From assembly GCA_018417955.1 (NCBI GenBank), contig JACTVC010000001.1, forward strand, positions 5,151,071-5,215,070: a stretch of 64,000 nucleotides of DNA. The letters are read 5' to 3'. Shown here piece after piece: positions 10,289-20,467 of the stretch. Every line of letters starts with the position of its first letter. The stretch's first letter is position 1. The translations under genes were made by a program, and so were the position numbers. The notes under the pieces were generated by a model. It made no database searches, was not told the DNA's origin, and worked only from the letters and a program-made list of their open reading frames with translations. Source of the stretch: Laccaria trichodermophora (lineage: Eukaryota > Basidiomycota > Agaricomycetes > Agaricales > Hydnangiaceae).

Positions 10289-12043
10289 ATGTCCCCAGGT
10301 TTACTCCTCAATGATCCCGTCGTCTCGAACGGCGCCAAACCAAAGCTGATAGAAGATGGCTTCGGGACGCGCGCTATACACGTAGGTTCAGAGCCTAATG
10401 TCGAAACGGGCGCCGTTATCCCGCCGATCTCGTTGTCGACGACGTATAAGCAAGAAGCTGTCGGCGTTCATAAGGTGAGAGGTCGTTCATTGCTCTATTC
10501 GTTTGGCGGGGTTCCCTTGGGGCGCTGGCCTGAATAGCGTGGGGTTGTGTTTGCGTTTCCATGTAGGGTTGCAGATTCCTTCTCCACACCGTTTGGCAAC
10601 ACCTCCCAAACTCACGTTATGCCGTATGGTCCGCCCGTTCCCTTCATGTCATCACGTGACATGTTTTCCTGATCTCCGTGGATGCGCAACGCCTTTGTTA
10701 CACAATCAGAGCCTTGCGTTGAAAGGTCCTACTGCCAACTTCGCGTGAAGTAACATCGAAATGCGCGTTCTCCTCGCACTAATATGCGTTTCTGTCCCTT
10801 TGATTTTATTTTTCCCCTTGGATCATCAACATCATGCTAATAACAATCTTTACACAAAGGGCTATGAATACTCACGCTCCGCTAATCCCAACCGGAACGC
10901 CCTCGAAGCCACCCTCGCTTCTCTCGAATCAGGGGGTGCCCTTGCCCTCGCCTTCGCCTCCGGCTCAGCAACCACCGCCACGGTCCTCCAATCTCTCGGT
11001 CCCAATGCACACATCGTTAGCGTCAACGACGTTTACGGTGGCACATTCAGGTACATGACGAGAGTAGCAAATGAAAACCAGGGTTTAGAAACGACCTTTG
11101 TGGATTTGGAGCATGCAGATGAAGAAGCGATCAGAGACGCTATACGGGAAAATACCAAAGTTCGTCATTCTCTCGTTCTTTTTTTTTTCTCTAAACTGAC
11201 GATGACAATTTACAGCTGATTTGGGTCGAATCACCCACAAACCCGACCCTCCGCCTCATCGATATCCCCCGCCTAGCCCAGATCGCACGCACGCACCCGT
11301 CTCACCCCCTCCTCCTCGTCGACAACACCTTCCTCTCGCCCTTCTACGCATCCCCCCTTCTCCTCGGGGCCGACATCGTCATGCACAGTATTACAAAGTA
11401 CATCAACGGCCACTCCGACGTCGTCATGGGCGCCCTTATCCTCCCTCCCCTTGAAACACCCGCCCTCACACGCGTGTACGAGAAATTGCGGTTTCTGCAA
11501 AACGCTATCGGGGCCGTGCCGAGTGCTTATGATTCGTGGCTCGCGCAGCGAGGTGCTAAGACGCTTCATCTGCGGATGAAAGCCCACGGGGAGAACGCCT
11601 TGATAGTCGCTAGGGCGCTCAAGGCAAGCCCACACGTCGAAGAGGTCATCTACCCGGGATTGGAAGGAGATAAACGGAACGAATTGGCATGGCGGATGTT
11701 ATCTCCCCATGCAAAGAAGTACATCGGCACACGGAAGGAAAAGGAAGGCGGGTTTCCGTTCAGTGGTATGATTTCGTTTAGGATCAAAGGCGGGTTTGAG
11801 GCTGCGGAGACGTTCTTGACTTCGACGAGGCTTTTTACGTTGGCGGAGAGTTTGGGTGGGGTGGAGAGTTTGGCGGAGCATCCGGCGAGGATGACTCATG
11901 GGAGTGTGCCTGAACGGGAGAGGGAGTTGTTGGGGATTGGGGAGGGGTTGGTTAGGCTTAGTGTTGGTGTTGAGGATGGGGAGGATTTGGTTAGGGATGT
12001 TTTGCAGGCGCTGGAGAAGGCGGGGGAGGTGCGGGCGAAGTGA
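10289..12043 (+). CDS. CYS3: Cystathionine gamma-lyase (PLP enzyme, transsulfuration)
   Basis: Three exons, 10289-10474, 10860-11159 and 11216-12043, give 437 aa, a typical length for the family. Splice joins are phase 0 and restore the conserved VGVHK-GYEYSRSANPNRNALE and ENTK-LIWVESPTNPT blocks. Family marks are the FASGSATT phosphate-binding region, LVDNTF, and the PLP lysine in HSITKYINGHSDVVMG (K about 223). It cleaves cystathionine to cysteine, 2-oxobutyrate and ammonia in the cytosol, the last step of reverse transsulfuration. The first intron (385 nt) is unusually long for this genome but is shared with copy B. Cystathionine gamma-synthase is a relative; the length and motifs fit the lyase better. 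Confidence 0.9.
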
Positions 12044-12320
12044 GATACCCTCGTTAAATGTGTGGAATTGTTTCTTCATTGGATGCATATGTATATTTTG
12101 GACGATTGTTCGAAGAATGAAACGCTGCCTGTAATTACATCTCGTTGTGTATGATTTGAGGATATGAAAGAAAAAGTAGTGTTCAAGAAATTGCAAAGAA
12201 CGTTTCATTTTAGACAGCATACTGACAGCACGGAAAATGGCACGATCTGTTCTATGGCGAACTCGCTACCAGATACACTTTATAAAAAAACTGTAGCCCT
12301 CTCCAGATAACAAGAATACC

Positions 12321-12973
12321 CTAGGAATCCTCCCTAGTCCTTATCTTTTCATCCGAAATTCGGGGTGGTGTTGATAGGTCCTTAAAGGAGGATAGTCAAT
12401 AACTGTGTAGTATGGACCAGTGATGAACAGCACTCACACTATAGGATGGTGCGGTATTGACATGTGTACGTGTCTGAGATTCCAAGTCGATATCGTCCCC
12501 GAGCTCGTCTTCTAATCCACACAGGGTACGACTCCAAGCCTGTTGTAATCGCAGCACGATACGAGCAACATCCATGAGCCAAGCGCCAATTATTCTTCCC
12601 ATGACAATGGACAAGTTGAGCAAAGTCTCTGCTCTATCCTCAAGGTCAACTCCTATATATAGGAGGGCCTTGAACACGGCGTCTCCAGCTAGTAAAAAAG
12701 CGACGATTGATGCTTTTTGAATGGTGGGAGGTAGGGATTCTGTAGGATATATTGACTTTACTTTCCAGGTTAAAAAAAGTAATTGTGCGTACCGTAGAAA
12801 AGACTTGAGGTAACGGGAGGTCTCAGGAGAAGGAAGGCGCTTATCAAGAACATAAATTCTGCAGGTACCCACACCTTTGGCAAAGGAGGAATCCCAGACT
12901 GGTTGGAGAGATAGCGTATGGAGAGCGGTATAAGAGATAGACAGAATATGATTATTGGCAGTATCGTTTCCAT
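12321..12973 (-). CDS. Small multi-pass membrane protein, family member 3
   Basis: Exons 12973-12793, 12739-12438 and 12380-12321 give 180 aa, the same length as member 1 with the same intron phases (1, 0). Segment 1 is IIIFCLSLIPLSIRYL, segment 2 FMFLISAFLLLRP and segment 3 IVAFLLAGDAVFKALLYIGVD. The acidic CGLEDELGDDIDLESQTR patch is retained, and the tail reads DLSTPPRISDE plus eight residues. It lies in tandem with member 4 about 270 bp away, both on the minus strand, which suggests local tandem duplication. The upstream box is at 13029-13051. Function unknown. Confidence 0.7.
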
Positions 12974-13028
12974 GATGTCGAAGTTGAGATAAAATGAAGT
13001 CTAATCGGTTTAATTAGCGAGACAAGTG

Positions 13029-13051
13029 CCGATCGGAATGGATAGGAGCCC
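13029..13051 (-). promoter_or_regulatory. Upstream box of membrane-family gene 3
   Basis: Minus-strand GGGCTCCTATCCATTCCGAT followed by CGG lies 56 bp before the ATG at 12973. It is nearly identical to the box at 961-984. Confidence 0.5.
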
Positions 13052-13238
13052 ACGCATTGATTCACTTTGTGTCATTTGTGTTCGATTCCATCAGCCATTC
13101 ACCGTTGGTGCGAATGAGCCATGGAGAGCTGAGTGGGTACACGGAAAAACAATCCACTGCATCATTAGTATGACACTCAGTCTGTACTATGTAGTTGCCT
13201 CCGTGGAGTATTACCCTAGAAATCCGAGTCCCTAGCCC

Positions 13239-13882
13239 TTATTTTTCATGAATTCGGGGTGGTGTTGATAGAGCCTTGATGAGGAAAAGTCAATAAAACG
13301 GTATGTGTCGCATTAACTACTAATAAACGTCAAATGTTTACACTCACCTCATAGGATGGTCGGGTGTTGGCATGCATCTGGGACTCTATATCGTCCTCGA
13401 GCTCGTCTCCTAATCCATACGAGGTGCGACCGCACCTTCTAGCAAAGTCGAGAAGATCCTCTTGTATGCCCAGCAGATGATATACAAATTTCATGAGGTG
13501 GCCGCCAAATACTCTTGCATGTACTACGAAAATCTTCCATATAGTCGGTGCTCTAGTATGCTGAGGGTCAACTCCTATATATAAAAGGGCCTTGAACAAG
13601 GCGTCTCCACCAAGGAAAAAGGCGACAGTTGAAACTATTTGGAGCGCATGAGGTAGGGATTCTGTAGTACGTACAAGCTCAAGTGAATATACTTTCCAAG
13701 TTGGATAGAGTATTGTGCGTACCGAAGATAAGACTTGAGGTAACGGGACGTCTCAGAAGAAAAAAGGCGCTTATCAAGAAAATAAATTCTGCGGCCAAAG
13801 GAGAAATTTGAGAGGGGCTGGAGAAATAGCGTATGGAGAGCGGTATAAGACACAGGCAGAATATTGGCAGTATCGTTTCCAT
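13239..13882 (-). CDS. Small multi-pass membrane protein, family member 4
   Basis: Exons 13882-13723, 13661-13348 and 13274-13239 give 169 aa. It is shorter than member 3 because exon 1 lacks about seven codons between the first two hydrophobic segments and the tail ends early (ALSTPPRIHEK). Segment 2 (FIFLISAFFLLRRP) and segment 3 (VAFFLGGDALFKALLYIGVD) keep the family motifs. The acidic YGLGDELEDDIES patch is retained. All splice sites are GT..AG and match its paralogs in phase. The box at 13947-13969 precedes it. Function unknown. Confidence 0.7.
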
Positions 13883-13946
13883 GATGTCGAAGTTGGGATG
13901 CGCAAGATAAAATGAAGTTTACCACTGGCAAGTAGCGAGACAAGTG

Positions 13947-13969
13947 CCGATCGGAATGGATAGGAGCCC
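13947..13969 (-). promoter_or_regulatory. Upstream box of membrane-family gene 4
   Basis: Minus-strand GGGCTCCTATCCATTCCGAT followed by CGG, identical to the box at 13029-13051, lies 65 bp before the ATG at 13882. Confidence 0.5.
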
Positions 13970-14045
13970 ACGCGCGCGTGGGTTGGCTGTGTTACGTAAT
14001 CTAGAAGAGAACACAACTGATATATCTAGATCAATGTGAACCCAG

Positions 14046-14455
14046 TCGCCGTTTGTGCGAATGAGCGGGGGAGAACTGAGTAAGTGCACGGAAATGAGGC
14101 GGTCCGACAGCTAACGCTCGTAACCTTCTCCATGACGACTTGGCCCTGCAGACAGATCATCATCCAGGTCAAAGCCCACACTCTGACGACCCACCAAGCC
14201 ACGGGTGGCGTAAACCTAACATACTTCTGCAACGTTGTACGCCTCGCCGAATCTGAGTCTGTGGCTTTGCGCCTTTTTGTCTGCGATAGCGTGAGCATTC
14301 CCAGATTCGGTGACTTTGAAGAAGGTGCAAACCTCAAGAAGTGCCAGGGATTACTAGGCCTTTCGACTTGGATGGCTGGGTGGGGAAAGAAGACGTCAGA
14401 AGGAACGGGTGGTCGTGGTCGCATGGAAAGTGAACTGCTCAAGTTCGTGGGATGA
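14046..14455 (+). repeat. Dispersed degenerate segment, copy 2
   Basis: Shares blocks with 2880-3260, 32090-32430 and 42840-43220 (GTTTGTGCGAATGAGC...GGAAATGAGG...TAACCTTCTCC). Long frames exist on both strands (plus 14084-14455; minus 14574-14026), but neither resembles a known family. Open frames on both strands in GC-rich DNA are not evidence of coding. Confidence 0.35.
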
Positions 14456-14459
14456 TAGG

Positions 14460-15808
14460 ATGAGATCGTGAAGTAGGGATTGGGGTAAATGGGCTTTGGG
14501 CCGGAACGTGGCGAGGGAGCTGGGGAAATGGTAAGTACTTGACATCCAACGCTTGCAGACTTGGCACCAATCAACTTAACGTGTTACGTCAGTGCACCAT
14601 GCCGATGACGCCTGGATATCCGAGTAATAAACATCGCTAGCATTGCCAGGTATCTTGGCGATGCCGCGCCCAACCAGATGGATGCACGATAAGAACTTCA
14701 AAGCTGAATGGAAAGATCAGTCAATCTGCGCACGAACTTCGAAGTTAGTAAATTGGGAATGCATACTGAGCCAAGGCCGTTCTTTTCAAGCTGTTTATAT
14801 TCGACACATCTCGCGGCATCCTGTCATGGTTGCATATTGTCGAACCATAGTTCTGCGGGGAGTTCGGGAGTTGACTTGGAAGGTGAACGTAACCGACAAC
14901 CGTGATGACGCGTTGATGAGCTAAGATGGGTCGTGAGAAGTTTTAAATTCCCAGAATGGCAGAATCCCGTCCTTTCTCGCCTGCGCATACTCATTGCGCC
15001 TCTGTGCGCCTTCTTGGGTTCCCACTCCAATTTTGCACTATCAGGTGCAGGTCTCGTACACATTCCAGATTAGGCCAATAATATCCAGGCCTCCGTCTCA
15101 ACGTTCAACCCTCGCCTGGAGGACTCATGATGGCTCAATCTGAATGCATGACGCAGCCTGAGGTCAAAACATTTTAGGGCACCCTCATCCTCTTCTTTTG
15201 TCACTTGTATTGCAGGTCAGAGGCGTTTGTTTTCTTCCTGATGATCTCGCAAAGCCCACAAGGCAATGTGGACCCGCTGACTGCTTATCCATACCTTAAC
15301 ACGGCGTCCGTCACGTCTGGGGGGTCTATGCTTGTTGATTTCCTTGGCATTCTGTCCTCACGGCTATCACAGATCGTAGTAGGCATTCGTAAGCTTTGTT
15401 TCTTTCTTGTCCTCTTGGGCCACCGACTTGGAGGCACTGACTACTTACGCCTATGCCTTCAAGTCTTTAAGTCGGTCTGGGCCTCGAGCTCCAAGCTCAT
15501 ATCTGATTTTGTCAAAGTCTTCGGCGTCTTGTTTTCCGAGACCGTTGTTGCCGAAGAACAACAAGTCCTTCCAAGTCGACAAGAAATCTACCCAGGAGTT
15601 CACTCCTATAACGCTCGGCACCATTTCGTAGCCATTCCGGTCTTCGGGCACACATATGTCCTCGATTTCACCTGGTCTGCCGAGGGGCTTCAGCGACAAT
15701 AGAACTCGACGGTCACCTCTTACACCACCCAAAGGACAATTAAAAGTCTGTTTCCCAAAAACACAGGTCAAAGCGTCGAGTTTGATTCCAGACCCTTCGA
15801 CGTTTAGG
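14460..15808. other. Stretch without a recognisable gene upstream of the pheromone gene
   Basis: Competing short ORFs on both strands (for example plus 15205-15702 and minus 15933-15451). The minus ORF runs antisense across the pheromone gene and encodes a charged sequence with no family I recognise. A gene with introns cannot be excluded. Confidence 0.4.
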
Positions 15809-15815
15809 TATAAAA
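15809..15815 (+). promoter_or_regulatory. TATA box of the pheromone gene
   Basis: TATAAAA, 69 bp before the ATG at 15884; a strong match and a plausible distance once a short leader is allowed for. Confidence 0.6.
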
Positions 15816-15883
15816 CGACTCGACGCCTCCTCTCGACTCTCCAGTCGCAAAACCTCTTTTCGCAACTACCAATAACTTCACAA

Positions 15884-15982
15884 ATGGATTCTTTCTCTAC
15901 CATCTCTACCTCCACCGATTCCATCCCCACCAACTACGAGGGTGGTGGTTCGGGAAACAACGCTTATTGCGTCATCGCTTGA
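15884..15982 (+). CDS. Lipopeptide mating-pheromone precursor (CaaX type)
   Basis: An intronless 32-aa ORF starting MDSFSTIST and ending GSGNNAYCVIA followed by a stop. The last four residues, CVIA, form a CaaX box for farnesylation of the Cys, AAX proteolysis and carboxymethylation. The short length, MD-start, Ser/Thr-rich leader and Gly-rich stretch before the Tyr-Cys match pheromone precursors of mushroom B mating-type loci. Processing could occur near the Tyr-Glu at residues 18-19, giving a 10-11-residue peptide ending in modified Cys; that site is a guess. A TATA box sits 69 bp upstream. No STE3-type receptor gene is in the window, so it may be a solitary pheromone gene. The same region is open on the opposite strand, but the CaaX end favours this reading. 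Confidence 0.75.
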   Translation: MDSFSTISTSTDSIPTNYEGGGSGNNAYCVIA

Positions 15983-16013
15983 GTGCGTTCGCTTGCGCGC
16001 GTTATAATTATTC

Positions 16014-16079
16014 GTGAGTTACTACACGCTCTCCATCGTATTGGAATTCGTTCTTACTGATTTCAATTTTTTTGCACAG
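16014..16079 (+). other. Probable 3'-UTR intron of the pheromone transcript
   Basis: GTGAGT at 16014, a pyrimidine-rich tract and TTTGCACAG ending at 16079 (66 nt), 31 bp after the stop codon. Confidence 0.4.
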
Positions 16080-16866
16080 AACGGCCTTCGAATTTTACGG
16101 CTCATGGATTTAATTACTATCCCACACCATTATGACCATCACTATTTCCGTCGTCGTTTCGGTTTGGATCGGAGGTTGGGAGGAGACAGACTGAGTACTA
16201 GTGGCGTGCGCGATATTTTTTATGGGTTTCGATTTATTGCAATTGTACAGTGATGAATGATGCAGTAAATTATTGATTGTGTGGGTTTTTGTCAATTACC
16301 TCTCAGCCTGCGAAAACTTGGCATGAGATAAAGTCTGCGAGCCCGAAGCGCTTCAAGCGCTTCAATAACCACAGAGCGATTCGGTGTTTCAGAATGGACA
16401 TGTGACCTTATTGCGTCTTGAATCTTCGTCTCTCAAGTTCCTAGTCGTCTCAACTCTTCTCAGCCCAACTCTCCGAACCCTATCCACCTCCGCTCGGACG
16501 GCCTGTCTTTAGTGTTGCCGAAGTTCAGTTCAGTCCGGTTCTTCACCTCTTTTTAAGAACTGAGAACCGAACTGATGACCTCCAGGCAGAACTGAGGACC
16601 GAACAGGACTGAACTGGTAAGAACCGTTCTTCCCCGTCCAGTTCTGTTCAGTTCTCAGTTCGAACTGCCGAACTGGCAAAAATTGGGTAGCAAGTGGTAT
16701 CTCCAGCTCGACAGCCGCCGATGTCGTCACCCAATCGACTGGGCTTGCTGGACACGAAGTCTTCAGCGGCAGCACTTCCAAAAACACTTCCGTGATGGTG
16801 TACCGCGTGTTGAAACCCGGGGGTGCACAAACTCATGCACGGGTGTGGCCCCAAAAGTCACCATGC

Positions 16867-16923
16867 AACCTCGCAAGGGCAGTGCAAGTGTCGATTGACA
16901 CTGCCGTGCAGCCTTGCGAGGTT
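16867..16923. repeat. Short hairpin inside the hAT element
   Basis: AACCTCGCAAGG and its complement CCTTGCGAGGTT enclose a second inverted pair (GTGTC..GACAC), giving a stem of at least 12 bp. Confidence 0.6.
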
Positions 16924-17109
16924 AAAGGTGTGGGGCTCGAGAGCAGGGAGGCAAGGTGGTGGAGCAATAAGAGGGGGAGTCACATCGTTGGAGGGTGCAC
17001 TGGCACTAGATGTGGGGCCGTTCATCGTCGTCGTGTGTCTAGAACGACGTTTGTCCGTTCTTAGTTGCCACGTCGTCATTGGCGACGTGGCATGTATGAG
17101 GCATGCTTT

Positions 17110-17600
17110 GAAGGTGATTTCGTCCTCGATCCTTCTACGAACATCGTGGATGAGGTGGTGTAGATCATCAAGTGATAGTTTCGTTTTCAGGGATACCCTG
17201 TTGCGAAGCACGTCAACCAGACAGTGCAGTAAGCTGCAATGGACATACTTACCCATCTTCAGACCCCCCCTCAGCCGTTCGCCGACGTCCTTCCACCCTA
17301 CATGCAGAAGCCACCAGCTGAGTGTTATGTACTTGTTCTCGAGCTCCTCGTTGATCTTGTATTTGTCTCCTTCCTCCTCTCTTACTGTAACGCCCGAAGT
17401 CAAGTCCTTCAACCCCTAGCTCCCACCTAGCAGGATACTACTCATGGTAAACCCCGATGCGAGCTGCTCCCGAAGGCGCTCGTCGTCCTCTTGTTGAAAA
17501 ATGGAGTGTATATACTTGGACCGGGCGAGGACGGTGAGTTGGACGGTGGTGAAGGGAGGCTTGTTGAGTATACCGTCGTTAGCGTGCGGGTAATCAGTGT
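17110..17600 (-). pseudogene. PEX3: Captured fragment of peroxin PEX3 in a hAT element
   Basis: Minus-strand frames encode RTLTTVYST, VQLTVLARSKYI and QQEDDERLREQL. They continue with KYITLSWWLLHVGWKDVGER and, after a 56-nt GT..AG intron (17252-17197), VSLKTKLSLDDLHHLI. These blocks follow the order of PEX3, the peroxisomal membrane protein that docks PEX19 cargo. At least two 1-nt frame breaks are needed (near 17566 and in the C7 run at 17264-17270), and neither the N-terminal membrane anchor nor the C-terminus is present. It is a dead copy carried by the transposon, not a working gene. The presence of the intron shows capture at the DNA level. Confidence 0.8.
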
Positions 17601-17952
17601 TCGGGTGTCAGATTTGGGATGTGGATGGTTACAAAAGAAAGGCCACGCACTTAGGACCTTCGTAGAGACGTAAACACAACCAAAACACAACTCAATACTC
17701 ACAATTCGAGATTTTTTGGACTTTTCCAGCCATTTCTCAATGAAAAAAAATGTATGTTCAGTTCTTGTTCAGTTCAGTTCGAACCGGTTCTAATGCAGTT
17801 CCTAAAATTTCTCTCATGCCCGAACTGCGAACCAGAACTGACTACCCTAGCCCGAACCAGAACTGGAACCGTAACCGAACTGTCCGTTCGGTTCTGCCAG
17901 TTCGGTCCGAACCGATGGTTCGGAACTGAACTTCGGCAACACTACCTGTCTT

Positions 17953-18360
17953 TCGCGCTTACTATCTGGAGCGCGCATACTCCCACCAAAACGTCGTCTA
18001 TGCCTTCCCAAAAAAGATGTACCCCCCGTCAGTCACCCATGTTTTCCAGTTTTTAGTCTTCATCGCGCTCTTTTGCTACGGCGTATTGATGGATGCTCCC
18101 ATTGAACGTTAGGTTTCGGAGAGAAAGAGGGGCAATGCATGTTGGATAAAGTCCGGGAAGGCAAGGATTCAAAGGTACGTTGTCAAGTAGTGTTTGATAC
18201 TGCAACGTGGCTTACACCTGAGTTACAGTATAATTCACATCTTCACCAACAAAGAAATGACTCAGTGAATCGAAATACCTGGAGAGTCGGTTCCGGATGA
18301 AATCCACCACATGATGTCATAACCCCTTTCCTATTTATTGAAGTCACGTCCCATGACTCC
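17953..18360. other. Intergenic region upstream of DUF4419 gene 1
   Basis: No supported gene. It continues the GC-poor flanking sequence into which the hAT element inserted. Confidence 0.5.
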
Positions 18361-18389
18361 AGTATAAGGAGTCTGCAGTATAAGGAGTC
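18361..18389 (+). promoter_or_regulatory. Tandem TATAAG-containing repeat before DUF4419 gene 1
   Basis: AGTATAAGGAGTC occurs twice, at 18361-18373 and 18377-18389, ending 28 bp before the ATG at 18418. It may be a doubled TATA element. Confidence 0.4.
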
Positions 18390-18417
18390 ATGCTCGAGAG
18401 TCTTAACCACAACAATC

Positions 18418-19687
18418 ATGCCAATAACATTTTCGCCAACATCCCTGCCTGCTGAATCTTTCTCTCCAACCGTCGCGTCTACACCGCTCTCCCCATCATC
18501 CCTCCTCACCTCCGCCTGCCCCCAACAATCCCGCCTCTGCGCCTCTCTCCTCCAATCCTCCCTCCCAGCCGAATCGCACAACACCATTCCAAAACGAAAC
18601 GGTCTCGTGCACACCATAGTCGAAGCATACAATAGACACAGACACCTCCGCCTCCGCCCGGACGACATATGGACCGCCATCCTCATCCAATTCAATTTCT
18701 TCGTCAACGGGCGGAGTGAGCAGCTCCGGTCTCAGTTCGTTGCGCACAAGGGGAAGAAGGAGCTTGTTGTACATGCACAGGGGAATCGGTATACCGTTAA
18801 TTTCGGCGCCATGGCGAAGGATATGACGCGGGAGTTGGAGAAGAACATCGTAGATCCCTCTTTGCGTGCGTGGATCCTTCCGAAATTCAGCACGACGACT
18901 ACGACGGACACGATTGTTGCGTCGGTCATAATGATGTCGAGCATGAAGAAGTATTTCGACTTCAAGTTCGGCATTATGTGCGGACTGCCGAGCGTCACGC
19001 TTGAAGGCGAGCAGGAGGATTGGGAAGATATTCTGCGAAGGATCGAGAAATTGAAAGAATATGGGGTGGAGGCGATAGGGTGGTATCACCTTCTACGCCC
19101 CGTATTGGCGCAGTTCGTGGCGGCGTTTGATAACCCGACAAGTAACGAGAATAAAGAGTTCTGGGGGAAGGTGTGCCATCGCGAGGGGGGTGGGAGTGGC
19201 CCGACCTATCTTGGCGGATGGGTAACAGCGTTTTGTGCGTTTGATGAGGACGGGAAGTGGCTTGGACACAAGTTCAAAGAAGGAGTCGTGGAGGTACGCA
19301 CTCTCGCTCGTCGTTACTCCAATTTATACACATTCATCATAAATATAGGCGGCACCATTGGAAGGACCAGACCCTACCACCCTGTCGGCATCTGATTATT
19401 TTGCCATCTACACTCATGACTCGAAGACTTGGAGTCAAAGCGAAGCATTCCTAATCCTATCCGGCACGCGATATCACCTTGTTGACACCAACGATATCCC
19501 AACAGGATGCACGGGTGTGGACGTCCTCGTTGACGATAACGGGGAAGAGATTCTGTGTATGATGACTGCGGGTTTGTTTGGAACGGAGATCTCTGGTGAT
19601 GTAGAAGGGAAGAGGGACACGGTGAGGCCAGTTTCGGGGTGGTGGATGTTTGAGAAGGTAGCTGAAGGTGAGAGGAAGACAGATTGA
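18418..19687 (+). CDS. DUF4419 family protein 1
   Basis: Two exons, 18418-19293 and 19349-19687 (55-nt intron GTACGC..ATATAG, phase 0), give 404 aa. The hallmarks are NGLVHTIVEAYNRHRHL, LRPDDIWTAILIQFNFFVN, LGGWVTAFCAFDEDGKWLG and the C-terminal VRPVSGWWMFEK. This is the DUF4419 arrangement found in many fungi; the molecular function of the family is unknown. There is no signal peptide or membrane segment. Residues 1-45 are Ser/Pro-rich and variable. The intron position and flanking residues match the paralog at 23804-25068, which confirms the model. The two genes lie 4.1 kb apart in the same orientation. Confidence 0.85.
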
Positions 19688-19689
19688 AA

Positions 19690-20467
19690 CGGGTTGACTT
19701 TGCGGTGGTACTTTCAGGGTTAAACGTTAGTGTCTTACAGCAATTGTAGATTTCGAGTGGTTACCGGTTACCAGTAAATCTTGACATTAGAACGCAGACC
19801 AGTCACCGTTCTAAAACATCCCCACCCTTGCCTTGGTACGGCTACTAATAAATCTCAATTGCCTCGGAAGTGTTTAGATCATAGCTTGGATTACACCGAA
19901 TACGGTCTTCGTTGGTGGATTAGATAGCACGCACGTTTCATGTAGCTCTCACTGAGAGTGGCCTTGAGTACGCTACAGCTGGGTTCAACTCCCAGACGAA
20001 GAATCAGAAACTTGTCCATTTTTATTGCTGCTTTTCTCGGAATTTATTCCAACCACCACTCCAAGACAGAAAATGCGCGACAGACTGACAGTCAAAAGGA
20101 AGAATCGATTTTCTAGGTAGTAGGGTATGCGCATGTGACTTAATTTTGTTGGAATTTTGTACATCGTGTTGATCGTGGGAGCCAAGTGGGCGCATACTGT
20201 TGATCCATGCCACGTTATCTCTCTCTTGAACGTTGAACGGAGTCATCTGGCGCCTTGCACCTTCCTCATAACAAACATTCATCATAAGTAACCTGGTGAG
20301 AAGGCTCAGTTAGAGTTTTACAGCAGACTTACATGTTTTTCAATTCTACTGCACTGTTATCTTCTTTTCAGGTTCATTGTCATACCCATACGACTCATAC
20401 CCAAGCTTCTCCGTGGATTACCTCACAGACTATACCCCTTCCTCTTGACGCACTTTGCCGCCATCTC
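19690..20467. other. Intergenic region with a tRNA-like module remnant
   Basis: Around 19979-20002, GCTGGGTTCAACTCCCAGAC followed by GAAG is the 3' half (B box and acceptor-like end) of a type-d tRNA-like module. The 5' half is degenerate. Nothing else is recognised. Confidence 0.5.

Larger units (their letters stand above)
942..11185 (+). repeat. Segmental duplication copy A (about 10.2 kb)
   Basis: Colinear in direct orientation with 39951-64000. The match starts abruptly at about 942 (GTCTTTCCGG...) and is still present where the window ends, inside the second CYS3 intron. Copy A lacks the three insertions of copy B, so it preserves the uninterrupted target sequences. Copy A keeps many CpG dinucleotides where copy B has TpG, CpA or other bases. 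Confidence 0.95.
16510..17944. mobile_element. Non-autonomous hAT-type element carrying a host-gene fragment (1435 bp)
   Basis: Ends are perfect inverted repeats, TAGTGTTGCCGAAGTTCAGT... at both termini. They are flanked by an exact 8-bp target duplication CCTGTCTT (16502-16509 and 17945-17952). The subterminal regions (16520-16680 and 17755-17935) are dense in GAACTG/CAGTTC motifs, as in hAT elements where such repeats bind transposase. There is no transposase ORF. The interior (about 16690-17740) is unrelated cargo and includes exon-intron-exon sequence of PEX3 on the minus strand. This is the architecture of a Pack-type element. Confidence 0.9.

Noticed and set aside
11273..11635. Minus-strand ORFs opposite CYS3
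   Set aside because: Shadows of the GC-rich CYS3 coding sequence.
15205..15702. 165-codon plus-strand ORF upstream of the pheromone as a receptor gene
   Set aside because: It lacks seven hydrophobic segments and any STE3 motif.
16858..17412. 184-codon minus ORF as an independent gene
   Set aside because: It is part of the PEX3 fragment, read through an intron and out of the correct frame at its ends.
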